Below, in pieces: positions 47,637 to 58,866 of a stretch of DNA of 64,000 nt. Below the pieces are notes generated by a model, which was not told where the DNA came from, made no database searches, and saw only the letters and a program-made list of their open reading frames with translations. Position 1 is the first letter of the stretch, and each line of letters begins with the position of its first letter. The position numbers and the translations under genes are program-made. Origin of the DNA: Athripsodes cinereus (Eukaryota > Arthropoda > Insecta > Trichoptera > Leptoceridae); contig OX388322.1 of the NCBI GenBank assembly GCA_947579605.1, positions 11,470,001 through 11,534,000 of the forward strand, in the 5' to 3' direction.

Positions 47637-47870
47637 ATTATTTTATTTTAATTATAAACTTAGTGAACGTTTGATTATTATAAATGATTGGAATGTTAGA
47701 ATATGTAAACCGTACGTCTGTACCGCGCGGATGACAGAATGCAACTGTAATAATATAAATAAACTAAACATTTAAATAGAACGAGAAAAAAGTTATTTTC
47801 TATCTCGAAAATTAGAGATTTTTTTTTGCCCTGCCAAAACTAGAGGTCACGAGCCGCCACTGAAATGATG

Positions 47871-49375
47871 CCGTAATATGTTGGGAATTTATACACTCAG
47901 ATACCTAACCGTAGGATATTTCTTAGAATTTTTTATAAAAATCCATTTGAGATGTTATATGAGAAGGATAAAAGTATATTTTTTAAAATTGGATATGTTT
48001 CTAGTGACGTAGCACTATCATGTGAAATTGAGGCGTGTAGAATGCTTCTGATACAATATGAAGTCTTACTTATCTCTATTATTCTTTATTCTGCAAAATC
48101 TCCCGTAGGTCCTTTATAGGGCACTTGAGTTCATCAACATTACAGTAAGACAATAGAAAGGAAAACATTAATACAATAGAAAGGGCGTAATAAACACAAC
48201 AAAATATTGTAAAGTCAAGACACAATACTAAATATAGACACATAATTTATTTTTTTCAGTAGTAAAAGGATATAATGGGCCCCTTTAGCAATACGTCAAA
48301 GTGAAAAAAATACAAAGATCACAACTCTAAATCGACAAAGATTGTTCGCTGATAGACTGTAAATAAAAATGCAGATATAGTATTCATGTCATAGAAAAAC
48401 ACAGGTTCAACGGAATGTTTGAACATTCTAGTTGCAAAGAAAATTATCATATTTATACCTATCTCTATAATTATTTCTTAGAATATTGCTTTCAACGTCT
48501 GATTGAAAAACTAATAAAGTCAGTAAATAGAAAAAAGATTCATAGTCTGTCTTAAACAAAATAATTTAATTATTCATCTAATATCGCCCATAGTAAATTT
48601 AAGAATTGTTCCTCTAATCTCATAACTGTAAAGAAAATTCTATAATTGCTCGTATACATATACAAATATTTATTTTTTTATTTTTGATTAATTGGTAGGC
48701 ACATATCACTCGTTATAGATATACTGCCAGAAAAAAAACTAGTAAGTTAAGTTTTGAGAAGATCATTTTGTATCTTGAAACGCGATTGAAAAGAAATGCT
48801 AATGTTTATACACTACTTGGTAAAAAATATAAACACGTAAATAGTAATAATGTAAAATACTATGTACATTCATGATAATGTTATGACCCATTCATAAATC
48901 TATCAGAGAGAGATGGTAGACTATATCAGACGTGAGAGAAAGGGAGACGTGATTTTTAATTATTATTGATTACATTAATAATTATCATAATAAATAAAAA
49001 ATATCTTACATTTCCTAATGTCTGACGGTATTTAATAACGAGAAACTAATTAATTAAAATACACGTGAATGAGAATATCATCACGTAAAGCTAACATGAG
49101 TTTATTGGGAAGTAGGTAACTACATATTATGTAAGTAGGTATATGGAGGTAGATTTATAATAAAATATCTGGTATATATATATATATATATCTCTTGTAT
49201 TTCCCAGGTAAATGTAGGAAAAGGAGAAGAAATTAATATGGACGATTTAATTATTCCGTGACCATCCCAAGGGCTCCGTGACTTCACGGGCTCGTAATAA
49301 GCACTACAAGATATGAAGGTACCTTAACACATTTTAACAGCGATATTTTCATACTTGTGGATACATAGTATAGTT
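47871..49375. other. AT-rich DNA without recognised genes
   Basis: There is a (TA)n run near 49166-49192. No supported gene is seen. Confidence 0.35.
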
Positions 49376-49585
49376 TGCTCCAACTGATACTGACGGGGAA
49401 GATTGAGGGGCAGCGTGGTCCTGATAGAAGGCAAACGTCTTGGCTGCGCAACATAAGAGACTGGACCGGGATGAGACATGTGGGGGAGCTGTTCCGGGTC
49501 GCGCAAGATAGAGAAGCCTTTGCCAGAGCGATTGCCACCGTCGCGTCGGGGGAACCTGATACGGCATGAGAAGAAGAAGAAGGAT
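49376..49585 (+). pseudogene. RTE-type LINE C-terminal fragment with (GAA)n tail
   Basis: The plus strand encodes LTGKIEGQRGPDRRQTSWLR, then NIRDWTGMRHVGELFRVAQD and REAFARAIATVASGEP, to a stop at 49567-49569, followed directly by (GAA)n. GxRGxxRRxTSWLRNIRDWTG is the recognisable C-terminal block of RTE-like proteins, and a trinucleotide tail is typical of that clade. Its GC-rich codons contrast with the surroundings. It is a different RTE family from the three larger copies, with about 65 residues left. The overlapping minus-strand frames are shadows. Confidence 0.8.
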
Positions 49586-52500
49586 ACATTGCACAAATAC
49601 ACTTGTCATTATTTAATGTATTATTTTATAGTAATTTGTGCGACAAAGCTCAGTAAAATTTATCTCATCTTTGAGGAAAATAAAGTTCGCGTATGAAGTT
49701 ACCAATTATATTTCATATTGTGTACTTTTTATGTATATCTATACGAATAGTTTCACGATTGTAATAAAATATTCATGGAATTATATAGAAATATTAGAAG
49801 TATAAGAGTATTTCTGATAAATATGATTCCATGATTTGCTGCATTTGTGGCCAGACATCATTATTAAAGGAAAATAGAAAACAATATAATAATTTCAATC
49901 TCGATTCAAATCTTATTATTGAGCCACGTATATTTTATTAAAGAAACATGCACATAACAATAACTCTACATAAATATTATCTCTCTAATATTCGCGGTTA
50001 GCTTTCACATGAATTAATTCTTCATTATTTGAAAGAAAGAAATTTTAATTATGATTGTATCGAATCTATACCTATAGCGATCTATCAATTTATTTATGCA
50101 TATAATTTGTTTATATTCTATGTAATATCGATCAAACACATATGAAAATTGGAACACTTAATATGAGTAAATGTATGTTAATACAAGAAAACCATGTCAT
50201 ATGGTTGTTCCATAATGCAAACGATAAAACTAACTCAAGGATTTTTAAGAATACTTTAATGTACAAATCTTTTCAAATACTTAAGAGGGCTCTACACCCC
50301 TTCTTTGTGATTTCATGCAAACGAATTAGCAAAATTACAACCATTTTATTTTTTAAATATTATAAATTCTGGATCACATGTATGTTATTTTTTATATTAA
50401 TATAATATTTTGAACATTTATAAATGCGATTTTATCATTTTAGTTTTATTTTGCTGCAAGGAATATAGTGAAAATAATTTTTGAAGATTACCGTCGCAAT
50501 GATGATACGTTGAGTGGTGCTATTTTAAATAAATTATCCTTAATAATACAAGAGTGTTAATAAAATTTTAAAACCAAGATTAATCTTAAAATATCATGAA
50601 TTTTATAATACATCTTGAGTTATTTATTTACAACCCTTGGATTTTCTTAATTATTATGACAAACTGCATACACAAAAAAATAAATTTCATTATAAAAAAA
50701 ATCATAGAAAATGTTTATAATTTAACCATTTGTTTTATTTATATAATAATATGGTATGTTGTTTACCGTGCATACTACATATATAACGTTATTATGTGCA
50801 ATAATCAAGAATATAGCGAGTTTCACAAATTTTAAGATTCAGAAGGCCCACGGCGTGCCTAGTAGCCGGATGTGAGACCCTATTCGCTCTGTTTTTGAAT
50901 TAGGAAATAAATAAATTCAGTTTATAGAATAAATACAACTTAAATTTTATTTATATGTGATAACATACTATTTTTTTATACCCATGAATATTTTTGCATA
51001 TAAAGTTTTGGCTTATATTTATAAATAAAGTTATTTCATTAATTATTTGAATAATTTTCTCTGCGCCTACTAAAAATTGTTGCCTGAAACCACTAGAGCT
51101 AAATCTAATTTGTACCTTAGGTAAGAACGGCTGTTAAGTACATTTTATAAGAGTAATATTTAAATTTTACGATTCGGGAAAATAAAGTAACTCAAACAAA
51201 TTGGATAAATAATATTAAATAAATACCAGTGGCGTGTCTAAGGTACCTTATCATACTGGGTAGGCCCACCATCAATAATAAATTAGATATAAATAAGCTA
51301 TTTATTAAATATAAAATACCTAAATCACTCGCAAACGAGTAAATGGTCTTGAGATGTACAAAGTATGAAAGGTTAAAACAATAGTTCCACTTCACTTAAA
51401 GAGTACCTAATACCTATATAAAAATAAAACAAGAAATGGACTCTATTTAACAACATGTATAATGGTCACCTATCCAAGAACTGACCTTACTGTATAACTT
51501 AAAAAGTGTTATCTATTATTTTTATCATATCATAATACATATTATGCTATAACTATGAAAAATTGTATCCTATAACTCAAAGAGATATTTTAGTCCTCCC
51601 TTCCTAAACACAGATTAGGGAAGTAGAATATTGTGTTTTTCGCGTAATTGTTTTTATGTTTTGTAATTAATAAAGAAAATGATTATTTTTATTTTATTCG
51701 TACACATAATACTATAAAGAATGGTCTTTAAATGTGAATACAGTGTATCTGATTCATTGGTATTGGTTCTCTGTAATGTACACTGTATCACACCCAATAC
51801 GACCTCATTTCGATATGATGGGTGCACCTGTATCGAGGCACTGTGTATAATATTCGTAGTGGGTACTTACTGATTCATAATATTATGTAGGTATAGATTA
51901 AACGCTAACCATTAAGAAATATAATATATTAAAATACATACTACTACAACATGATATAGGTATAAAATAAAGTGTGTGCGGTCCACTAGATGCAAGTAGG
52001 AAGTAGTCATATACGATGGTGGATATAATATTTATGTATGTATGTATGTGATACACTCGCACAAGTGGTTATAATAGGTACCTATAGTCTTTCAGTATCT
52101 ATACACTATGTGATATTATAAGTATCAGATCAAATAGTGGTACAGCAGAGGCTACTTTACACAATGTTATATATGGCACGAATTCTTTACATGGTTATTG
52201 TATAAATAATATGCCGATTTCTCTTCCACTGCAGACATACATAATAACACACAGATACATCATATATTATTACTCTTAATACAGTCTACTACTACCTTTA
52301 GCACCCCAAGATGAAATCACTAAAATTATAATGTAGGTATCTACTATTCTAGCTCTTTAGGCACATGACAAGTATCTATAAATATTTTTCCAAAAATTAA
52401 TACGATCTCATTTTAAAGGATTTTAATTATAAAAACTGTTATAAAAACGAAAATATAACGTCCAATTCATTATATGTTTGTAATCTGATAGTATTTAAGC

Positions 52501-54026
52501 GTCAATATTTAGCTCGGAAACTTGGTTTGTGAAATTTAAATGTTATTACAGTGGTAAAACAATATCTAAACAAAAATTGTATTTTTTTTGTAACTAGAAA
52601 TTTTTTAATTGTACTGTAATTAATATTTCAGTATTTGTATTTTTTTAAACATGGAAATGTGCGTGAAAATATTAAAAGGGAAATATTTAAAATATACTTT
52701 GAGAACATTTTCAACTCGTAATATGAATTGTATGGCTGCCAGTGCGAGTATGAGTAATGAACTGTAAAATTTGTAAAATTAGGGTAAATATTGAAATTGA
52801 GATAAAAAAACGTATTTACAGTACTAGTACACAAGTAGTGGAATTCCATAATTGGATGAATTGAAACGAGCGTTTTAATTTACAATAAATCTAGGAGAGT
52901 TCCTGGGACTATGGCCCAACCAATAATACCATAATTTATTATTCCAACACACTACGTGCCAAGAAATAGTACAGCGTTTTCAATGTGGAAACATTAAGTG
53001 TGTCTCTTAGAATTTATTAATTTTTTAAATGAGAATATTTCCATTTTGATCATAAAAAAGTTAAGATAGTTATAATTAATGAATACAGTCCTGTATGGGT
53101 TAATCACTTGCTTCAAGACGTTGTTTTGTTGGTTTGTCAATATGCTTCCGATGGCTGCTACTATTTAGTGGTTAGCGGTCAGAGACCACAATTACAGAAA
53201 AAATAATGGCTTGAAAGTGATACAGTTTTTTTGATCAGACACGAGTTTGCGAGAAACATTTTTATGATTATTATAATAAATGAACAAGGAAAAAGTATCA
53301 TTATTATAACAAGTTTTCTCTAATCTCCTGTTTTTTTAACTTCTATGCAAATCTAATAACTCCAAGTGTAGATATGTGTAAAGTTAATAAAAAGTCATAA
53401 TTCAAATGCATAATAACTTCAACTAAAAGGCATGATAATAAAAAACAAAAATTAAAAAATATGTATAGTTGAATAAATGGATTGCGTGTCTTTCATAGTT
53501 TTGTATAAGAAAATTCTGAGATTCAGTAGTCAAGCGATGACTGTTGGAGATGATAATATCAAGAAACAGATTATTAAAATTCCAGTATAATAACTACGCA
53601 CACGTTATATCAGTGATTTTCTTTACATCTGCCTCGGGGTTAGCAGGGCCCTAATCATCTGAGCATTATAAGAACTGTGAAGTTGATAGCACAATCACTT
53701 TGCTTTATCTCACTATCCATCTAGATACCGCAGAGGTTTGTGGAATTCCATTTTTCTGAAATTATACATTAATTTTTTTTTGTCCACAACGAAGGTACCA
53801 TAGTGGGCTACTTGAAGGGCTGCCAGGGCAAAATACCTCCGTAAGTGAAATATTTTGTCTACACTCCTTCGATGTCCCTTTAGCCGAGAGAAGCAAACAC
53901 AGTATGGTAACCTATTGAGATGGATGCTCCATTGAACGGCGCCGAATAAATCATCGAAAATACAAGTATTTTCTTAACCTAGGTTACTATAAATAGAAAG
54001 AAAAACGTATAATATTCATAAATTAA
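49586..54026. other. AT-rich DNA without recognised genes
   Basis: A lone CAGTGGCGTGTCTAAGG (51229) looks like a hAT terminus but no partner or TSD was found. A moderately GC-richer patch at 53600-53950 contains no frame I can support. The frames at 50142, 50596 and 52628 are AT-driven. Confidence 0.35.
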
Positions 54027-54028
54027 TA

Positions 54029-54218
54029 TACGAGGGCGGTCCGATAAGTACTTAGCCTCTCTGCCCGGTGGCATCACTATTACAAGAAAAATATACCATC
54101 GTGTAGTGCATTTTTGTAGACAGCTACTATCAAAATTTCAGCCGAATTGGACTTATGGTTTTGTTTAAACCGCGTGTGGAAGCGGGCGGGTCGGCAAGCC
54201 GGTGACCCTGTGACAACA
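54029..54218. mobile_element. Mariner-like element end, interrupted
   Basis: TACGAGGGCGGTCCGATAAG at 54029, preceded by TA, is a mariner-type terminus. About 190 bp of sequence follows (CCGCGTGTGGAAGCGGGCGG, CGGTGACCCTGTGACAACA), then an LINE begins. The mariner sequence resumes at 55771 with GTGAAAATAC for only a short distance. No transposase D,D34D region is visible, so this is a truncated or internally deleted copy. Confidence 0.65.
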
Positions 54219-55759
54219 TTGAAGAGAGACCCACCTCACACCCGGATATTTCAGGAGTCATAGACTCCTATTTATCCGCACATTCAAACCAAAATTGTCC
54301 TCACGGGCGGGCCATTGGGCAGGTCTGAAGGACCGACCGGCTAAAACCGCCGTCGTGGGAATCTTTTAAACTACACTCTCTTCAATGCCCCTTTTGAAAG
54401 TATGTTTATTTTATTGAATAAAAAAAAAAATACAAAATTATATAAAAAAAAGCATAAAACAGGACAAAATAAAGTACAATTAATATAAGGTAGATAACAT
54501 CGAGTAAATATGATATATAAAAATTGCTGAGTAACAAAAGCCGAAGTGAGGTGTCCAGAAACTTGTTATTTGGCGTTCAGAAGGCGCGAGCCCGAGAATC
54601 ACCGGTGCCGAATGGTGTGAAAACATTAAACCCTCCCAAAAGGGACATACCTCCCAAACCTACTCTCCACCAAGGGAGACAGGACGATACAACGAGAAAA
54701 CGAGTTCACTATCGCGCCAACGCCACAAAGGGCAAAAACCAACCCTAAGACTCTCCCGCGTCAGGCGGGGGTGAACCCGGCTGACGCAGAAGCTCCCAAC
54801 GAGATACCCATACATCCACAAACACCAAAAATGCTTTAAGGTTCCTCGGGCATTGCAGAACCTCCCCAAACCAAATTGGTCTGGGAGTGCTCTCACTCAT
54901 ATCATCTATCATTGCATCTCTAGCATCATTCATCACGGAGCACTCCCAAAGGATGTGCCCAGCATACTGCGCCCCCAACCCACAAACACACCACGGGTTC
55001 TCCGCTAGGCCAAGGTCATATAACCTGCCCTTTAGATCACCGTGTCCCGTCACAAGCTGGACGGCATGGTGATTGAGGGAAAGGAATCGCCTTTTCATTC
55101 TCTCACATACGTCAGGGAGAAAACTGTAGACCAATCTAGCAGTTCTCCCCCGATCCCACCTATCTTGCCAGACCTCCAAAGTTCTCTTTCGGATCATGCC
55201 GATTGCCCTACTGAGCCCTCTAGTCCCGGGCTCCGCATGAACGGAGATTCCGAGATGTTCAACATTGCCGTCAGCCTTGAGCTTACGCCTGGCTACACAA
55301 TCTAAAATTTCTAAATCCGCGGGCAGCACACCAGCGATGACAGGAAGGCCATCGCTAGCGGCCGTTCTATACGCACCGGTGACGGCGAGCAGGGGGAGTC
55401 TCTGTCCCCTCAAGACCGCCGCGGACACAGAACCAACAGCAAGACGGTGCGACCAAACACGAGCACCATAAGTGACCTGAGCCACATACGTCGCCCGATA
55501 AATGGTACGCACAGTCCGCGCCTTAAGGCCCCAAGTACCACGACTGAGTCTGCGTAGAGTGTGAAATAACACTCCCGCTTTTTCGGCAGTCGCTCGCACG
55601 TGCGGAAGAAAGGTGAAGCCCCTGTCAAGGACAACCCCCAGGTATCGGACTTCATCGACAACCCTCACAGGATGCCCATCCATCCGAAGCACCGGGTTCC
55701 TGCCCCTTCCCAGCACACCCTTCAACCACAGCGCGGAGGTCTTGCTCGGTGAGAAAACA
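54219..55759 (-). mobile_element. R1-like LINE 3' portion inserted in a mariner end
   Basis: The insertion is flanked by CTGTGACAACA on both sides (54208-54218 and 55760-55770), an 11-bp TSD. In minus-strand order it holds the RT C-terminal region (to 54745) and a roughly 520-bp 3' UTR with an internal A-rich stretch. It is distinctly GC-richer than the flanking DNA. It is 5' truncated. Confidence 0.75.
54745..55758 (-). pseudogene. R1-clade LINE reverse transcriptase C-terminal region
   Basis: The open frame begins at the truncation point with SVFSPSKTSALWLKGVLG and continues with VRYLGVVLDRGFTFLPHV (the RT thumb-proximal YLGVxLD block). Then come LLAVTGAYRTAASDGLPVIA, LPADLEILD and a cysteine cluster CVCGLGAQYAGHILWEC, to a stop at 54745. 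The ALWLKG...RYLGVVLD pattern and the C-terminal CxC...H..C cluster are characteristic of R1-clade (R1/TRAS-type) ORF2 proteins. About 338 codons remain with no internal stop; the catalytic FxDD and the endonuclease are missing, so it is inactive. Plus-strand frames over it are shadows. Confidence 0.85.
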
Positions 55760-55770
55760 CTGTGACAACA

Positions 55771-56055
55771 GTGAAAATACTATATTCTAAGAAAAACATT
55801 TTCTTTATTATAATCAATTTTGATGACTAATAGTACTTGGTAGAAATTATTGGTCGCGATCCGGCTTCCAGGGGAGCTTCCAAGATCAATAAAGTACCGT
55901 GGGAGGACAATACTAAACTCACAGAAGAGGATCAAAATGTTTCAAAATGACAAACAGCTAACTAATCATACAATATGATAATAGGTTTTAAAACTATTGA
56001 ATAAATCGACTTCATTTCAACAAACATTATGTTGTTCATCACAATCAATTGACTA
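55771..56055. other. Short remainder of mariner-like DNA, then blank
   Basis: Mariner similarity cannot be followed beyond the first few tens of bases. No gene is seen. Confidence 0.3.
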
Positions 56056-56242
56056 ATTTTATTGAAATAATGAAAACAAAATTGTTTTTAGGTTTTACTA
56101 TGATTTATTTGTTAAATAAGTTACCAGGTTTTTTGTTAAATAGTTTGACAATGACCTCGTAGGTCGAAACCTGGTAACTTATTTAACAAATAAATCATAG
56201 TAAAACCTTAAAACAATTTTGTTTTCATTATATCAATATAAT
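56056..56242. repeat. Near-perfect long hairpin (about 78-bp arms)
   Basis: The left arm (56056-56132) contains GAAAACAAAATTGTTTTTAG and ATTTATTTGTTAAATAAGTT. The right arm (56166-56242) is its inverted copy with a handful of mismatches, and the loop is about 35 bases. Direct repeats of the type CAATCAAT(T)GACTAATTTT lie outside at 56042-56061 and 56269-56287. It could be a small foldback transposon; if transcribed it would form long dsRNA. There is no coding capacity. Confidence 0.85.
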
Positions 56243-56287
56243 GGAGTTTTACAAAATCAACGTCGACTCAATCAATGACTAATTTTA

Positions 56288-58354
56288 CTCAATTCATGGA
56301 TACAAATATGTATGCAACGACATCAAGATACGCACTAAACAATAACTAAATTAATCCAATATAGGCAGTGTGGGTCCCGTAGTCAATAGAATTAATCAAG
56401 TGTTCAAATACAATATAAATTCCTACGATGATACTGTTCACTTTTACCTATAATCGTTCCGCTGAACTTCCGATTTAGTACGGTAATAGAATGTAAATGA
56501 TCGTAAAGTAGTCTTCGTGTTTTATATCGTATCATAAAAATAATTATTATTATCTAATATACATATATGCACCCGTCCAGCACGTGTATATCTATATTTA
56601 TTGTATTTTGTATAATGTGGACAATGAATGATGATTTTATATTATTAAAAGATTCGATAATAATTTACAATGCTAGTGAGGAAATTCGCTCAGCCGGCAG
56701 TTTCAATAGTATAACCAAGCGGAACCATACATCATTATTTTTGATGTCATCATTTAATAATTATATGAAGTTAACGAAATAATTATTCGCTATATTACTT
56801 GCGGAACTGGTGTGAAAATTTAAGTGTACAAGAATAAGCAACTAGATATGTAAACTAAAGTTATATATACACGTAAAGTATTTATTTGAATTTGAAATTA
56901 AATGTCCCTACATTTAATTATCTACATATATAATGTTCTGATTTCAGCTCAAATACGTAATTTACATTCAGTATACCTTACAAAGTTTCCCCCTGAGAAA
57001 ACCTTATAAAGTTTCTCCCTGAAAAATCTGTAGACTCAATAATACAACATAAAAGGTGATCGTAGCTGGGTAATATTTTGAGAATTTACAATGTTAGCTG
57101 GTCAAAAAAGAGTATTGTTTTTACATCACTAAAGTTTCCGGAAGAGGTGACTTAATTGGTGTAAAGACGCTCTCAATTGAGGAGGTTGATTTCTGCCCTG
57201 TGCTCCTGGGTGGAGCGTTTAATGTACCTACCTAATTGAGATGAGTTGATAGTTTGGAAAAAAATAATATGAAGATTTATTAAAGAATGAAAAAAAGTTA
57301 AAATAATCTCTAAAAATATAGTGCAGAATAATAACCAATAGATTTCATAATATGATATTGTTAGGATTCCCTTGTTTGAAAGTGAATCACTGCTTACTCC
57401 AATTAGGTGCGTTAATTACAGGTACTGATACATAAAACAACACAATAATGTGAAAAATATCTACATATATATTAAATAATCATTTAGGAATGTTTGGTAT
57501 CTGTACGAATATAATTACCTATCTGATAACACTTTGATAACCATACCGTGTCAATATTTTGATAAAGAACAATACGTAAATAATATACCTAATAAAATAC
57601 ACAATGATCTATTGTGCTACATAAGTGATAATTTATTTGATTTTATTGCGCTGTAGATAACGTGACATTATTTAATTAGTTGTTTTATTGAAGAGGATTT
57701 AATTTACAAATAATAATGATGTACAATATTATAAAAATGGATTATTTTTTTATGAAAGAGAGAGGATTACCTAGATGTTCAATATTTTATGATGCTGGCT
57801 ACATCACTTTTGGGATATGCCGTGATAATAGAAATAGAAAAAAAATATATACCTAGTATCTATATTCATAAATGTATCTTCATCGATTCATATCTTAGTT
57901 TGGGATCAGTGTGAATTAATTCAACGAATCCATCGAGGAGTTCAAAAAGAAGGTTAAAGGATACATATTACACAAAAATCCTCGATGGTTGATCTAAGGG
58001 CTGGGCACAGGTTGTTCTGGACTTTGCGGGACGGACAGAATTTATTATGGGTATAACATAAATATGTACAATATTTATTTTTTGATTGTTTAATTTTATT
58101 ATTGTAATGTAAGATATTTAAGGTCACAGCCCAAAATCCCCATAAGGGATTAGACAAAATAATATAGACTTTATAAACATATTTTTTATTAATAAAAGTT
58201 AAATAAAAAAAAATTTAAACCTCCTATATGCATTATTTTATCATAATTTTACAGGATATCAAAAAAACTGTTTTACTGGATAACATGATTCGAGAATTTC
58301 CACAGTATCATTTTATAAGTAGGTACCTACCTACGTGAGATATTTCAAAAAATA
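56288..58354. other. AT-rich DNA without recognised genes
   Basis: A short duplication (CTTACAAAGTTTCCCCCTGA / CTTATAAAGTTTCTCCCTGA) lies at about 56980-57020. The 71-codon frame at 56567 has no recognisable domain. Confidence 0.35.
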
Positions 58355-58500
58355 TTTATTTTATTTTATTTATTTATTCTTTACTGTACATTGATTAAGA
58401 GCAAATTTACACAAAAACACATTCAAATAAAATACATTCATACAATCAATATACAGAGGGCGACTTTATTGCAGATGTGCGATTTCTTCCAACTAACCCA
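58355..58500 (-). repeat. LINE-tail/SINE-like repeat (GGAAGAGATCGC family)
   Basis: TTTATTTATTCTTTACTGTA, then TACAATCAATATACAGAGGG and CGACTTTATTGCAG...TTCTTCCAACTAACCC, is the complement of the copy at 17221, diverged in the hairpin part. Confidence 0.7.
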
Positions 58501-58729
58501 ATTATCAATAAAAAGCAATACACAAGAGATTTAATTTTTCTCGTATACTTTTTCCGTCAACTTCTCAGTGAATTAGTTATTTCATCCGTATAGATGTGGC
58601 ACAATGAGACGAATAATTTGGTATCATTACCTATCTCATTTTTATTTAAATTGACAAAGGGGAGGTTTCATGGAAATTCCGACGATATGTAGCTTACAAT
58701 TCAGAAAAAAACCTATGTATGGAAAGATA
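58501..58729. other. Spacer between two copies of the same repeat
   Basis: Nothing is recognised here. Confidence 0.3.
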
Positions 58730-58866
58730 TATTTATTTATTTATTCATTCTTTACTGTACATTGATAAAAAACAATTACATAAAAGGTATACATTCAAAT
58801 CAAATACAATCAATATACAGAGGGCGAGTTTATCGCAAAGGCGCGATCTCTTCCAACTAACCCAAT
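58730..58866 (-). repeat. LINE-tail/SINE-like repeat, best-preserved minus copy
   Basis: TTCATTCTTTACTGTACATT, then AAAAGGTATACATTCAAATC and GGGCGAGTTTATCGCAAAGG followed by CGCGATCTCTTCCAACTAAC, is almost the exact complement of 17221-17350. The short inverted phrase TCGCAAAGGCGCGA would form a stem. Confidence 0.75.

Larger units (their letters stand above)
39184..47650 (-). mobile_element. CR1/Daphne-like LINE with gag-like ORF1 and split ORF2
   Basis: In minus-strand order the element has a 5' part with a 66-bp duplication (47504-47636), ORF1 with CCHC knuckles (47386-46340), then ORF2 with endonuclease and RT in pieces (45883-45828; 44686-43108; 41532-40299), a long 3' UTR with tandem repeats (39720-40190) and an A-tail (T-run at 39184-39201). 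Foreign DNA at 44687-45826 (RTE copy 2) and 41533-43107 (hAT-B) interrupts ORF2. Without these, the element is about 5.7 kb, normal for an almost full-length LINE of the Jockey superfamily. Exact 5' end and TSD were not found. It sits inside hAT-A. Confidence 0.85.
35121..47862 (+). mobile_element. hAT-A: hAT transposon expanded to 12.7 kb by nested insertions
   Basis: The left end is CAGTGACGGCTTGT and the right end, read inversely, is CAGTGGCGGCTCGT; 12 of 14 bases pair. The flanks are AAATGATG on both sides (35113-35120 and 47863-47870), an exact 8-bp TSD. CAGTGGCGGCTCGT is a typical hAT terminus. The element's own transposase survives as a C-terminal fragment on the plus strand (38611-38984), consistent in type with the TIRs. 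Most of the interior consists of later insertions: an RTE-like LINE (35618-37840, minus) and a CR1/Daphne-like LINE (39184 to about 47650, minus) which itself holds hAT-B and another RTE piece. Subtracting these leaves roughly 2 kb of hAT sequence, so much of the transposase was already lost or has decayed. Confidence 0.85.

Noticed and set aside
39160..47800. TSD of the CR1/Daphne-like LINE
   Set aside because: Flanks near the A-tail (TGAATAACGAAAA) and near 47780 (ATAGAACGAGAAAA) are only loosely similar, so I did not call a duplication.
49284..49609. Three minus-strand frames of 86-101 codons
   Set aside because: They are antisense to the RTE C-terminal block TSWLRNIRDWTG and have no recognisable protein features.
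51229..51262. A complete hAT element starting CAGTGGCGTGTCTAAGG
   Set aside because: No inverted partner or 8-bp duplication was found; a similar word at about 50848 is in the same orientation, not inverted.
54524..55471. Plus-strand and alternative minus-strand frames across the GC-rich LINE
   Set aside because: High GC opens all frames; only the minus frame with YLGVVLD and the cysteine cluster matches a known family.
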